Source: Mycobacterium kansasii ATCC 12478 (lineage in GTDB: Bacteria; Actinomycetota; Actinomycetes; Mycobacteriales; Mycobacteriaceae). Taken from it: a stretch of DNA of 64,000 bases. Location of the stretch: NCBI RefSeq assembly GCF_000157895.3, contig NC_022663.1, forward strand, positions 2,480,001 through 2,544,000. Reading direction: 5' to 3'. The stretch's first letter is position 1. Every line of letters starts with the position of its first letter. The notes below the pieces were generated by a model that saw nothing but the letters and a program-made list of their open reading frames with translations, made no database searches and was not told where the DNA came from. Position numbers and translations under genes: made by a program. Of the stretch, positions 1-8,968 are shown piece after piece.

Positions 1-495
1 GCCGGCCTGGGCATCTTCGCTTTCGGCGTCGCCAGGCAGACGGGCTACCTGCCGACCCTGCTGGTCGGCCTGTTGGTGTTGGGCATGGGGACGGGCGCCA
101 CGATGATGCCGCTCTCGGGCGCCGCGATCCAGGCACTGGCACCGCGCGAGATCGCCCGTGGGTCGGCGGTGATCAGCGTCACCCAGCAGGTCGGCGGCTC
201 GATAGGAACCGCGCTGATGTCGATGATCCTCACCAACCAGTTCAACCGCAGCGAAAACATCGGTGCGGCAAACAAAATCGCTGCCCTACAGCAGCAGGCC
301 GTCAGACAAGGCGTGGCGGTCGACCCGTCGGCGATACCGCAGCAGGCCCTTGCCCACGACTTCGCAAGCCGGGTACTGCACGACCTTTCGCATGCCTACA
401 CGGTGGTGTTCGTGATCGCGGTCGTGCTGGTGGTGTCGACACTGATCCCCGCGGCGTTCCTGCCCAAGACACCGGCGGGCGCGGTGAGCGTTTGA
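1..495 (+). CDS. EmrB-type MFS drug efflux transporter, C-terminal part
   Basis: Open from the first base, so this is the last 164 codons of a larger gene. The reading frame shows hydrophobic helices separated by short polar loops. It contains a GTGATMMPLSGAA stretch followed by RGSAVISVTQQVGGSIGTA, which is typical of the DHA2 (14-helix, EmrB/QacA) drug:proton antiporters. The last helix is followed by a short tail ending at TGA 493-495. The next gene converges on it, in the same arrangement as emrB (Rv0783c) next to ptrB in M. tuberculosis. The substrate cannot be told from this fragment. Confidence 0.85.
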   Translation, partial: AGLGIFAFGVARQTGYLPTLLVGLLVLGMGTGATMMPLSGAAIQALAPREIARGSAVISVTQQVGGSIGTALMSMILTNQFNRSENIGAANKIAALQQQAVRQGVAVDPSAIPQQALAHDFASRVLHDLSHAYTVVFVIAVVLVVSTLIPAAFLPKTPAGAVSV

Positions 496-538
496 ACCTA
501 CGTCTGGGTAGCGGCAATCTCGACTCAGGGTTCGCTAT

Positions 539-584
539 GTGACGCTGCGGTCACGTTCGGGTCCGAATGTGACTGCAGCGTCAC
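539..584. terminator. Inverted repeat between convergent genes, likely bidirectional terminator
   Basis: A 16-bp arm at 539-554 (GTGACGCTGCGGTCAC) pairs with 569-584 (GTGACTGCAGCGTCAC) with one mismatch across a 14-base loop. It lies just after the efflux gene stop and overlaps the stop codon of ptrB, so both convergent transcripts run into it. There is no U-run, as is usual for mycobacterial hairpin terminators. Each arm is itself nearly palindromic, so a protein-binding role cannot be excluded. Confidence 0.5.
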
Positions 585-2713
585 GCTCGCGGCCCGTGTT
601 CTCCGGCTTCGGTGTCGCATCCGGCGGCGGCCAACAGCCAGGCGTACTGGAACGCGGTCTCCTTCCAGCGTTCGTATCGTCCGCTTATCCCGGCATGCCC
701 GGCGTTCATCTGCGTCTTCAACAGGACCGGATTGCCGTCGGTATTGGCGTGCCGAAGCGCTGCAACCCATTTGGCCGGCTCCACGTAGTAGACCCGGGTG
801 TCGTTGAGCGAAGTCATCGCCAGAATGGCCGGGTACCGTTTGGCTGCCACGTTTTCATACGGTGAGTACGACTTCATGTACGCATAGACATCGCTGTCGT
901 CGAGGGGGTTTCCCCACTCGTCCCACTCGGTAACGGTCAGCGGCAGCGAGGGATCGAGGATGGTAGTCAGCGGATCGACGAACGGCACCTGCGCCAGGAT
1001 TCCGGCGAAGAGTTCCGGCGCCATATTGGCCACCGCGCCCACCAACAAACCGCCCGCACTGCCGCCCAGGGCCACCAGCCGCTCCGGGCGGGTCAGCCCC
1101 GAATCCACCAGATGCTTTGCCGCCGCGACGAAGTCGGAAAAGGTGTTCTTCTTGTGCAGCATCTTGCCGTGCTCGTACCACAAACGGCCCATCTCACCGC
1201 CGCCGCGAACATGCGCGACGACGAACACCATTCCCCGGTCCAGCAGCGACAGCCGGGCAATGGAAAACCGGGGGTCTTCGCACATCTCGTACGCACCGTA
1301 ACCGTAGATGACCGCCGGCGCGGGGAATTCGATGTCGGCCCGGTGCACGATGGAAACCGGGATGCGGGTGCCGTCGTCCCCGTGAGCCCAATCGCGGCGT
1401 TCCACATAGTCCTCGCGACGGTAGCCGCCCAGGACGGGCTGCTCCTTGAGCAAGGTGCGCTCGCCGGTGAGCAGATCGATGTCGTAGATCCGCACCGGAG
1501 TGATGAAAGATCCCGCGCCGACGCGCAGCCTGGGCGAATCCCAGTTGGGATTGGGACCCAGCCCGGCCGCCATCAGCTCGGAGTCGAAGGCGATCTCCTC
1601 CGGTTCGCCGTACTCCCCCTCGGGGCCGAACGGCCACAACTGGATCCGGGGCAACGCCTCGCGCCGGTAGCTGACCACCACGTGGCCGGCGAAGGCGTCC
1701 ACGCCGTCGAGTCGGACGTCCTCGCGGTGCGCAATCAGCGTGCGTTGCCGGGCCGGATCCTCAACCGGGGCTTCTACCAGGGTGAAGTTCACCGCACCGT
1801 CGTTGTGCAGGATGAGAAAGCGATCTTGTCCGCCGATGATCGCGTGCTCAATGGAGTACTCGACGCCGTCGCGGCGCGGCAGCACGATGGCGAACTGCGA
1901 GGCTGGGTCGGCCGAGTCCGCGTAGCGGATCTCGGAGGTGACCGACGAGCCCGCCGCGATGACGATGTAGGCGTTGCTGCGGGTGCGCCCCACCGCGAGC
2001 CAAAACCGTTCGTCGGACTCGTGGTAGACCTGCTCGGATACGGCACCGGGGCCGAGCCGGTAGCGCCAGACCGTGTCCGGGCGCCACGCGTCGTCCACGG
2101 TGGTGTAGTAGACGGTGCGGTGGTCTGCAGCCCACGTCGCTCCGGGGCCGATGCCGGCGATCTCGTCGGGATATCTTTCCCCGGTGCGTAAATCTTTGAA
2201 TTGCAACGTATATCGCTCGTCGCCGACAACGTCGACGGAGTAGACAAGTATGTTGTCGTCCAGGCTGATGCTCAACGCGCCCAGCGCGAAAAAGTCGTGG
2301 CCGTCGGCCTCCTGGTTTTCGTCGAGCAGCACCTGCTCACCGGGTATCTCGGTACTCTCGTCGAAGCGCGGCGGGTCCCAGTCGTCGGGATCGGTAACCG
2401 GACAACGACAGTGGACGCCGTATTGCTTGCCCTCGAAGGTGCGGGCGTAGTACCACCAGTTGCCGCGCCGGGTCGGCACCGACAGGTCGGTTTCCTTGGT
2501 GCGCGCCTTGATCTCGTCGAAGATCTTGCGCCGCAATGGTTCCAGATGAGCGGTCGCTTGGTCGGTATAGGCGTTCTCCGCCTCCAGGTAGGCGATCACT
2601 TCGGGATCGTCCTTGTCGCGCAGCCATTCGTAGGGATCGACGAAGACGTCACCGTGGTGCTCCCGCCGGGTCTCGGCTCGCTTGGCCAACGGCGGTGCGG
2701 CGTGGTCCGTCAT
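581..2713 (-). CDS. ptrB: Oligopeptidase B (prolyl oligopeptidase family S9), full length
   Basis: 710 aa, the usual oligopeptidase B length. An N-terminal beta-propeller region is followed by an alpha/beta hydrolase domain carrying the catalytic serine in LVALGGSAGG, the catalytic Asp in SLNDTRV and the His in NAGHAG. The family cleaves small peptides after basic residues in the cytosol. The ATG at 2713 shares four bases (ATGA) with the stop of upstream purC, so the two are translationally coupled. The frame stays open further upstream, but only inside purC. In M. tuberculosis H37Rv the same gene is annotated as two pieces, ptrBa and ptrBb; here it is unbroken. Confidence 0.95.
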   Translation of the reverse strand: MTDHAAPPLAKRAETRREHHGDVFVDPYEWLRDKDDPEVIAYLEAENAYTDQATAHLEPLRRKIFDEIKARTKETDLSVPTRRGNWWYYARTFEGKQYGVHCRCPVTDPDDWDPPRFDESTEIPGEQVLLDENQEADGHDFFALGALSISLDDNILVYSVDVVGDERYTLQFKDLRTGERYPDEIAGIGPGATWAADHRTVYYTTVDDAWRPDTVWRYRLGPGAVSEQVYHESDERFWLAVGRTRSNAYIVIAAGSSVTSEIRYADSADPASQFAIVLPRRDGVEYSIEHAIIGGQDRFLILHNDGAVNFTLVEAPVEDPARQRTLIAHREDVRLDGVDAFAGHVVVSYRREALPRIQLWPFGPEGEYGEPEEIAFDSELMAAGLGPNPNWDSPRLRVGAGSFITPVRIYDIDLLTGERTLLKEQPVLGGYRREDYVERRDWAHGDDGTRIPVSIVHRADIEFPAPAVIYGYGAYEMCEDPRFSIARLSLLDRGMVFVVAHVRGGGEMGRLWYEHGKMLHKKNTFSDFVAAAKHLVDSGLTRPERLVALGGSAGGLLVGAVANMAPELFAGILAQVPFVDPLTTILDPSLPLTVTEWDEWGNPLDDSDVYAYMKSYSPYENVAAKRYPAILAMTSLNDTRVYYVEPAKWVAALRHANTDGNPVLLKTQMNAGHAGISGRYERWKETAFQYAWLLAAAGCDTEAGEHGPRA

Positions 2714-3606
2714 GCGCTCGGTCCGATCCAGTCGCCGAACCACAGACCCGAGATACGTTCGTAGGCTTCGATGTAACGTTCCCGTGTGGCCTCGATGATG
2801 GCGCTGGGCAGCGGCGGCGGCGGCTGGTCGCCGCCGCGGTCCCAGCCGGACTCGGGGCTGGTCAGCCAATTGCGGACGAACTGCTTGTCGAAGCTGGTCT
2901 GCACCACGCCGGGCCGGTACTCGTCGGCCGGCCAGTACCGCGACGAGTCGGGGGTGAATATCTCGTCGGCCAGCAGCAGGTTGCCGTCGCCGTCGATACC
3001 GAACTCGAACTTGGTGTCGGCGATGATGATCCCCTTCCGCAGGGCGTGGTCGGCGGCCTGAACGTAGATCTGCAGAGTACGGTCGCGCAGCTGGTTGGCG
3101 CGCACCCCACCTACCATCTCGATCACCCGGGCAAACGAGATGTTCTCATCGTGGTCGCCCAGCGCGGCTTTGGTCGCCGGGGTGAACAGCGGCGCACCGA
3201 ACTTGCTGGCCTCGACCAAACCCGGTGGCAGGGCAATCCCGCAGACCTTTCCGGTTGCCTGGTAGTCGAGCAGACCCGAGCCGGTCAGATAGCCGCGCGC
3301 CACGCATTCCACCGGAAGCATCTCCAGTCGGCGCACCACCAGCGCGCGGCCCAGCACCTCATCGGGGATGCGCGAATCGTCGGGCGGCCCGGCCAGGTGG
3401 TTGGGGGTATCGACCAGGCCGAAGAAGAACACGCTCATCGCGGTCAGGATGCGGCCCTTGTCGGGGATGGTGCTGTCCAGGACGTAGTCGTACGCCGAGA
3501 TCCGGTCGGTGGCGACCAGCAACAGGTGGCCGTCGTCGATGCGGTAGATCTCCCTGACCTTGCCGCTGGCCAGATGCTGGTAGTCGGACAATGCAGGACG
3601 CAACAT
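2710..3606 (-). CDS. purC: Phosphoribosylaminoimidazole-succinocarboxamide synthase (SAICAR synthetase)
   Basis: 298 aa. Joins CAIR and aspartate with ATP hydrolysis in purine biosynthesis. Near the N-terminus is SGKVREIY, the nucleotide-binding loop, followed by ATDRISAYD and IPDKGRIL. The middle has VECVARGYLTGS and a later IIIADTKFEFG motif, all family signatures. The ATG at 3606 is chosen because a TAGGCT -10 element ends six bases upstream, predicting a leaderless mRNA. It is first gene of a two-gene operon with ptrB. Confidence 0.97.
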   Translation of the reverse strand: MLRPALSDYQHLASGKVREIYRIDDGHLLLVATDRISAYDYVLDSTIPDKGRILTAMSVFFFGLVDTPNHLAGPPDDSRIPDEVLGRALVVRRLEMLPVECVARGYLTGSGLLDYQATGKVCGIALPPGLVEASKFGAPLFTPATKAALGDHDENISFARVIEMVGGVRANQLRDRTLQIYVQAADHALRKGIIIADTKFEFGIDGDGNLLLADEIFTPDSSRYWPADEYRPGVVQTSFDKQFVRNWLTSPESGWDRGGDQPPPPLPSAIIEATRERYIEAYERISGLWFGDWIGPSA

Positions 3607-3618
3607 CGGGCCAGCCTA
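3607..3618 (-). promoter_or_regulatory. Predicted leaderless promoter of purC
   Basis: On the minus strand, TAGGCT (plus-strand 3613-3618) fits the mycobacterial TANNNT -10 consensus. Six bases separate it from the ATG, so transcription should start at the A of the start codon. No Shine-Dalgarno sequence is visible, consistent with this. Confidence 0.6.
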
Positions 3619-3658
3619 TCGGTGGGGTCGGGCCGCGCACTGTGCTGGTATCAGTGCT

Positions 3659-4279
3659 ATGCGATCACGGTTTGTGCCCTACTCGACCAGACCCGTCCGG
3701 CTGGCCATCCAGTTGTTCAGCGATATCACCGTTGCCGCGTGGACGACGGTCTGGGTGCTGGTCGGTCTGGCCGTCCACAGCGCCATCTCGACCATCGCCG
3801 AGGCGGGCCGTCAAATCGAGAACGGCTCCCAGGGCATTGCCGGCAACCTGGAGTCGGCAGGTCATGGAGCTCAGCACATCCCGTTGGTGGGTGATGCGGT
3901 CAGCAAGCCCTTCACGGCCGCCAGCGAGGCCGCGCTCGACATCGCCGGCGCCGGCCACAGCCTGGACACCACCGCGAGCTGGCTGGCCGTATTGCTGGCA
4001 CTGGCGGTCGCCGCGACGCCGATCCTCGCGGTGGCCATGCCGTGGCTGTTCTTGCGGCTGCGGTTCTTCCGCCGCAAGTGGACCGTGACGACCCTGGCCA
4101 CCACCGCGGCTGGTCAGCAGCTGCTGGCGCTGCGGGCATTGGCCAACCGGTCGCCGGCCAAACTGGCCGCCGTCAGCGCGGATCCGGTCGGCGGCTGGCG
4201 CCGTGAGGATCCCGCCACCATCCGGGGCCTGGCCGCACTCGAACTGCGAGCGGCGGGCGTGCGGCTCCGGGGACACTAA
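3659..4279 (+). CDS. Conserved mycobacterial membrane protein (Rv0779c-like)
   Basis: 206 aa with two clear transmembrane segments: one around residues 17-45 and another around residues 105-132. The segment between them is rich in Ala, Ser and Gly and probably lies outside the membrane. A basic stretch (RLRFFRRKW) directly after the second helix suggests a cytoplasmic C-terminal tail of about 70 residues. It matches the position and length of Rv0779c next to purC. Function is unknown and I see no catalytic motif. It converges on, and overlaps by four bases, the stop of the next gene. Confidence 0.8.
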   Translation: MRSRFVPYSTRPVRLAIQLFSDITVAAWTTVWVLVGLAVHSAISTIAEAGRQIENGSQGIAGNLESAGHGAQHIPLVGDAVSKPFTAASEAALDIAGAGHSLDTTASWLAVLLALAVAATPILAVAMPWLFLRLRFFRRKWTVTTLATTAAGQQLLALRALANRSPAKLAAVSADPVGGWRREDPATIRGLAALELRAAGVRLRGH

Positions 4280-5265
4280 TCGCGGTTGCCCACCACGGCG
4301 CGCCGCAGTCGCAGCAGGCCCGCGACGGCCACGATCACCCACGCCGTCACCGCGATCCAGCAGAACACCAGCGAAACGGTGCTCAGCGATCGCCGGCCCA
4401 ACTCGGCTGCCGTGGCCTCGGTGGCCGCCGAGTACATACCCAGGGGAAACACGAACGCCCACCACACCCCGCCGAAGCGCAGCGCTTCGGGCTCCCGGCC
4501 GAAGCGGCGCAGGCCGAAGTACACCAGCGGAGGTATCCACAGCGTGGCGGCCACCCAGGTCACCACGGTCACGATGCACACCGGCCGGGCCAGCCAGGCC
4601 GCTGCCACCCGGTGGATGTTGTCGCCGGCCAATGTCGCTATGGCCAGGCCGCCCATCAGGATCCAGCTGTCAGGCTCGGCATTTTCCCGGTCCCGTCGGT
4701 CTTCTGCCGCCCGCCACACGATCAGCCACGTCATCAAGCCGTAGCTGCCCAGCGCCAAAACCCAGATGGGCATGGCGACGCCCAGCCAGCCGGGCTCACC
4801 GGTTGATCGGGCCACCTTGGCGGCCACGATCGCCAGGCCGGAGGTGCCGACGCTGACCAGCTCCCAGGCGCCGTGCGCCCGGTCGCGCAGCCGCGTCCAC
4901 GGCCGCGCCGTGATGTTGCGGGCCGTGAGGACCACCAAGACCAGCCAGGACGACGACGCGGCCACGCCGAGGGTCAGCACCACCGCGACGTTGGCCATCA
5001 GCCGGCTGTCCAGCACCGCACACGCGGCGACGAAGGTGAACAGCCGCAGCGTGATGTCAGGATCGCGCAGGTCCCACACGCGAAACCGGCGGGTGAGGAT
5101 CACCAGGGCGGTCAGGAACACCAGACCAAGCGACGCCAGAACGCCCATGGTCTCGCTGATCAGACGATAGTGGTGCTTCTCAGCGGCGATCGACACGATG
5201 CCGGTCGCCATCACCGCGGCGAAGACATCGGGTGACGGCTCGGCATCGGCGAGCCGAAGTGTCAC
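4276..5265 (-). CDS. TDT/SLAC1-type voltage-dependent anion channel or C4-dicarboxylate transporter
   Basis: 329 aa, almost entirely hydrophobic, with about ten transmembrane helices. It opens with PDVFAAVMATGIVSIAA, the characteristic start of the tellurite-resistance/dicarboxylate transporter (TehA, SLAC1) family. It later shows WWAFVFPLGMYSAATE, the second signature of that family. The GTG start at 5265 overlaps the cyp126 stop (GTGA), so it is the third gene of a purB-cyp126-channel operon. I do not recall this gene between Rv0779c and cyp126 in M. tuberculosis. Likely transports anions such as sulfite, nitrate or dicarboxylates; the substrate is not evident. Confidence 0.8.
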   Translation of the reverse strand: MTLRLADAEPSPDVFAAVMATGIVSIAAEKHHYRLISETMGVLASLGLVFLTALVILTRRFRVWDLRDPDITLRLFTFVAACAVLDSRLMANVAVVLTLGVAASSSWLVLVVLTARNITARPWTRLRDRAHGAWELVSVGTSGLAIVAAKVARSTGEPGWLGVAMPIWVLALGSYGLMTWLIVWRAAEDRRDRENAEPDSWILMGGLAIATLAGDNIHRVAAAWLARPVCIVTVVTWVAATLWIPPLVYFGLRRFGREPEALRFGGVWWAFVFPLGMYSAATEATAAELGRRSLSTVSLVFCWIAVTAWVIVAVAGLLRLRRAVVGNRD

Positions 5266-6530
5266 TGTCCCTCACGTAGCTCCACGACCAGGTGGCGGAT
5301 GCCGGTGTGCCGGTTGCTGCGAGTCCATTCGACCGGCCGCACCAGGCGCACGCCGGCGAACCGCGAGAGCAGTTCCTCGAACAGCACCCGCAGTTCCAGC
5401 CGAGCCAGATTGGCTCCCAGACAGTAGTGCACACCTTGGCCGAACCCTAAGTGCGGGTTGGGCTTTCGGGTGATGTCGAACTCGTCGGCGTGGTCGAACA
5501 CGGCCGCGTCGCGGTTGGCCGAACCCTCCCAGATCTGTACCTTCTGCCCCGCCCGGATCGAGTGTCCGCCCAGGCTGACATCGCGGGTGGCGGTGCGCCG
5601 CTTGGACGGCGACGGCGACGTCCAGCGAACCATCTCCTCGACCGCCGACGGCAACATCTCGAGATCGTTGCGCAGCGCCCGCAATTGCTCGGGGTGTTCG
5701 GCCAGCGCCAGCAGCCCACCGCCCACCGCGTTGCGTGTCGTCTCGGCGCCGGCGCTGAACAGCAGGCTGAAGAACAGATAGAGCTCCAGATCCGACAGAG
5801 CCGGCGCATCTTGATCGTCGAGCATCGCGTTCGCGACGACAGACAACATGTCGTCGGTGGGGTCGGCGCGCTTGGACGCGATCAACTGCTGGCCGTAGGC
5901 GTACATCCGGGACCCGGCCTGCGCCGCTTGTTCGGAAACCGACACCGGCGACAGCGGCGACAGGGACGCCTTGCGGGAGCCGCCGAAGTCGAACTGCGGC
6001 TCGATCGCCTCGAACAGCCAATGCCGTTCGGACTCCGGCACTCCCAGCAGAATGCAGATCATCTGCATGGGCAGTTCGGCGGCGATGTCGACCAGGAAAT
6101 CGACCGGTTCGCCCGGCTGCACCGCGTCTAGCAGCCGACGCGCCCGGGCCCGCAGATCATCCTCGACACGGCGGATCATCCGCGGCGTCAGCCCGGAGCT
6201 GACGAGCCGGCGAATCTGGGCGTGCCGCGGGTCGTCCATCATGTTGAGCACCTGGCCGGCGATGGCCAAGTCCTGCAGCAGCGTGCCGCCGAACGGCCGC
6301 TCGCCGCCGGTGACCGACGAGTACGTCACCGGATCCTTCAGCACCGCAAGCGTTTCCGGGTATGTGGCGACCGACCAGAAGCCTTCGCCGTCGGGGGTGT
6401 TGTCGGTCGGCTGGTGCCAGTACACCGGCGCTTCCCGGCGGTGGACCGCGAAGAGCTCGTGCGGGAATCCGTTGGCGAAGTTGTCCAGGTCGGTGAAGTC
6501 GATGCTCGAGAGCGCGCCCGCGAGAGTCAT
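5262..6530 (-). CDS. cyp126: Cytochrome P450 CYP126 family
   Basis: 422 aa soluble P450. The oxygen-binding I-helix motif AGAETTRN, the EEMVRW (ExxR) K-helix and the haem-cysteine loop FGQGVHYCLG are all present and correctly ordered. The ATG at 6530 overlaps the purB stop by four bases (ATGA). Linkage to purB fits cyp126 (Rv0778). The M. tuberculosis enzyme has no firmly assigned physiological substrate, though genetic linkage to purines has been noted. Electron donors would be a ferredoxin and a reductase encoded elsewhere. Confidence 0.93.
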   Translation of the reverse strand: MTLAGALSSIDFTDLDNFANGFPHELFAVHRREAPVYWHQPTDNTPDGEGFWSVATYPETLAVLKDPVTYSSVTGGERPFGGTLLQDLAIAGQVLNMMDDPRHAQIRRLVSSGLTPRMIRRVEDDLRARARRLLDAVQPGEPVDFLVDIAAELPMQMICILLGVPESERHWLFEAIEPQFDFGGSRKASLSPLSPVSVSEQAAQAGSRMYAYGQQLIASKRADPTDDMLSVVANAMLDDQDAPALSDLELYLFFSLLFSAGAETTRNAVGGGLLALAEHPEQLRALRNDLEMLPSAVEEMVRWTSPSPSKRRTATRDVSLGGHSIRAGQKVQIWEGSANRDAAVFDHADEFDITRKPNPHLGFGQGVHYCLGANLARLELRVLFEELLSRFAGVRLVRPVEWTRSNRHTGIRHLVVELREGQ

Positions 6531-7942
6531 AGGATTGCTCCTGGCGTGTACTTAGCGGCTTCCGGGTAGCGGCCTACCAGCTTGTCTACCATCGCGACCA
6601 CCTCGTCGACCTGGTCGGCGGCAGCGCCGGTGAACGCCTTGCGGTCGGCGAGGGCGGCGTCCAGCGCCGCGCGGTCAAGGGGCAACCGCGGATCGGCGGC
6701 CAACCGGTCCAGCAGGTCGGGTTCGGCGCCCTCGCGCATGGCCAGTGCGGTGGCGATCGCGTGTTCGCGGATCACGTGGTGCGCGCTCTCGCGGCCCATA
6801 CCCGCGCGCACCGCCGCAATCAATACCTTGGTGGTGGCCAGGAACGGTAGGTAGCGATCCAGCTCGCGCTGGATCACCCGCGGGTAGGCGCCGAATTCGT
6901 CGAGCACCGTCAGAAATGTCTCCAGTTGTCCGTCGATGGCAAAGAAGCTGTCCGGCAAGGCAACTCGGCGCACCACCGAGCAGAAGACGTCGCCCTCGTT
7001 CCACTGCGCCCCGGCCAGTTCGGCGGCCATCGAGGCGTACCCGCGCAGCACCACCTGCAACCCGTCGACCCGTTCGCAACTGCGGGTGTTCATCTTGTGC
7101 GGCATCGCCGACGAGCCGACCTGCCCCGGCGCGAAACCCTCAGTGACCAGCTCGTGCCCGGCCATCAGCCGGATCGTGTGGGCCAGTGACGACGGTCCGG
7201 CGCCGAGCTGCACCAGCGCGGACACCACGTCATGGTCCAGCGAGCGCGGATACACCTGCCCGACACTGGTCAAAACGGTTGAGAAACCTAAGAAGTCAGC
7301 GATGCGGCGTTCCAGTCGGGCCAGCCTGGCCGGCTCGCCGCCCAGCAGGTCGAGCATGTCCTGCGCGGTGCCCATCGGGCCCTTGATGCCCCGCAACGGG
7401 TAGCGGTCGATCAGTTCTCGCAGCCTGGTCAACGCGATCAGCGTTTCCTGCGCCGCCGAAGCGAAACGCTTGCCCAAGGTGGTGGCCTGGGCGGCGACGT
7501 TGTGGCTGCGCCCGGTCATCACCAGGTCGCGGTAAGCCACCGCCCGTTCGGCCAGCCGGGCCACCACCGCCACGCCGTGAGAGAAAACCAACTCCAGCGA
7601 TTGCCGGATCTGCAGCTGCTCGACGTTCTCGGTCAGATCACGACTGGTCATGCCCTTGTGCACGTGCTGGTGACCGGCGAGGTCGTTGAATTCCTCGATG
7701 CGGGCCTTGACGTCGTGGCGCAGCACCCGCTCCCGGGCCGCGATCGAGTCCAGGTCCACGTCGTCGAGCACCCGTTCGTAGTCGGCGATCGCCTCCTGCG
7801 GAACCTCCACTTCCAGTTCGGCTTGTGCCCGCAGCACCGCCAGCCATAGCCGCCGCTCGGCGACCACCTTGGCTTGCGGCGACCAGATCGCGACCATCTC
7901 GGCGCTGGCGTACCGGGAGGCCAGCACGTTCGGAATGCCCAC
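6527..7942 (-). CDS. purB: Adenylosuccinate lyase
   Basis: 471 aa. Cleaves SAICAR and adenylosuccinate, releasing fumarate, in purine synthesis. Family motifs include HVHKGMTSRDLTE near residue 90, GRSHNVAAQATTLGKR near residue 155 and the signature loop GSSAMPHKMNTRSCE near 270. I chose the GTG at 7942 (encoding MGIPNVLA) because the M. tuberculosis protein begins at this point and is 472 aa; the frame remains open 26 codons further with no family similarity. Head of the purB-cyp126-channel operon. Confidence 0.95.
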   Translation of the reverse strand: MGIPNVLASRYASAEMVAIWSPQAKVVAERRLWLAVLRAQAELEVEVPQEAIADYERVLDDVDLDSIAARERVLRHDVKARIEEFNDLAGHQHVHKGMTSRDLTENVEQLQIRQSLELVFSHGVAVVARLAERAVAYRDLVMTGRSHNVAAQATTLGKRFASAAQETLIALTRLRELIDRYPLRGIKGPMGTAQDMLDLLGGEPARLARLERRIADFLGFSTVLTSVGQVYPRSLDHDVVSALVQLGAGPSSLAHTIRLMAGHELVTEGFAPGQVGSSAMPHKMNTRSCERVDGLQVVLRGYASMAAELAGAQWNEGDVFCSVVRRVALPDSFFAIDGQLETFLTVLDEFGAYPRVIQRELDRYLPFLATTKVLIAAVRAGMGRESAHHVIREHAIATALAMREGAEPDLLDRLAADPRLPLDRAALDAALADRKAFTGAAADQVDEVVAMVDKLVGRYPEAAKYTPGAIL

Positions 7943-8329
7943 GAAGACACAGCTTACGGTCTGGCGCGGGCCTGATTGGATTTCGTGGCTCCTCAGCGAG
8001 CTGCCGTCCTCGCGGGTCAACCGACGGCCCGCCTAAGCACTTGACTTCGCTACGGGGCAGGGCACCCGCCGGTAAGCGCATTCTCACGTGAGCCTCCAGT
8101 TCCGTTTCCGGGACGCCTCGCAGGCGTGAAAATGGGCTCGGGTCGCCTGCCGACGCCGACGTTTCCCTGGGATCAACGAACTCGCACGTGAGCCTGGGCG
8201 CCGGGGCCCGACCTGGAAGGGTCACGCACTGTTGCTTCGAGCACGCCGGTCAGACTTTCGGTTCCCTTGACCGAGGCCCCCAGGCGGTCCGCCCCGTTGG
8301 AGTGTGGATGTGTTTGGAGGACAAGCGAA
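7943..8329. other. Non-coding stretch upstream of purB and the IS110 remnant
   Basis: About 390 bases without a convincing gene. It should contain the purB promoter on the minus strand and the left flank of the degenerate insertion sequence on the plus strand. A CACGTGAGCCT sequence occurs twice (near 8087 and 8185), spaced by about 100 bases, which may be a short repeat belonging to the insertion sequence end. Nothing else stands out. Confidence 0.4.
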
Positions 8330-8780
8330 TTGAGTTCGAAGCCGAAACAGACACCGGTGCCGGAGGAGATTCCCGACGCCGAACACGAATTGGTGATCGA
8401 ACGGGTATGCGCCATCGACGTGGCCAAGGCATCCGGCACGGTGTGCGTGCGGACCCCGCGGGAGCGCCGGCGGGTCAGCAAGGTGTGGGACGTGGAAGCC
8501 CCACCCGCGCGGTTACCGACCTGGCCGATCAACTGACCGAGCTGGAAGTCGACAAGGTCACCGTGGAGTCCACCTCCGATTACTGGCGGATCCGGTACTA
8601 CCTGCTCGAGGCGACCGGACTCGACGTGCAGCTGGTCAACGCCCGTGCCGTGAAAAAGTGCCCGGCCGGCCCAAAACCGACAAACGCGACGCTGTCTGGC
8701 TGGCCAAGCTCACCGAAAAGGGGCTGCTGCGGTCCTCATTCGTGCCGCCCGCGCCGATCCGACAGCTGCGCCTGCCCACT
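8330..8780 (+). pseudogene. IS110-family transposase, 5' remnant with frameshifts
   Basis: Begins at a TTG with a good GGAGG ten bases upstream. The N-terminal RuvC-like (DEDD) segment reads ERVCAIDVAKASGTVCVRTP. The frame then shifts near 8505 and continues with DLADQLTELEVDKVTVESTSDYWRI, which is typical of IS110 transposases. It shifts again near 8660 to GRPKTDKRDAVWLAKLTEKG. Similarity ends abruptly near 8775, so the central part and the C-terminal serine domain are missing. It belongs to a different IS110 subgroup from the intact element at 53317-54622. Not functional. Confidence 0.8.
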
Positions 8781-8968
8781 CACCCTGGTAATTTTCCGGT
8801 CCGGCAACGAATAGGGTACGCGGGCATTTTGGATGATCAAGGCGAAATCGGGATTTCGCACCCCGTGCGGCGCTATGATTCGCTCCTGCCCAAGGGTTGA
8901 TGGTGACCCGGGGCATCTCCCGGGGTCCGTCCTGGCTTATTGGGCCATGACCTAGTGGGAGGTGTCCG

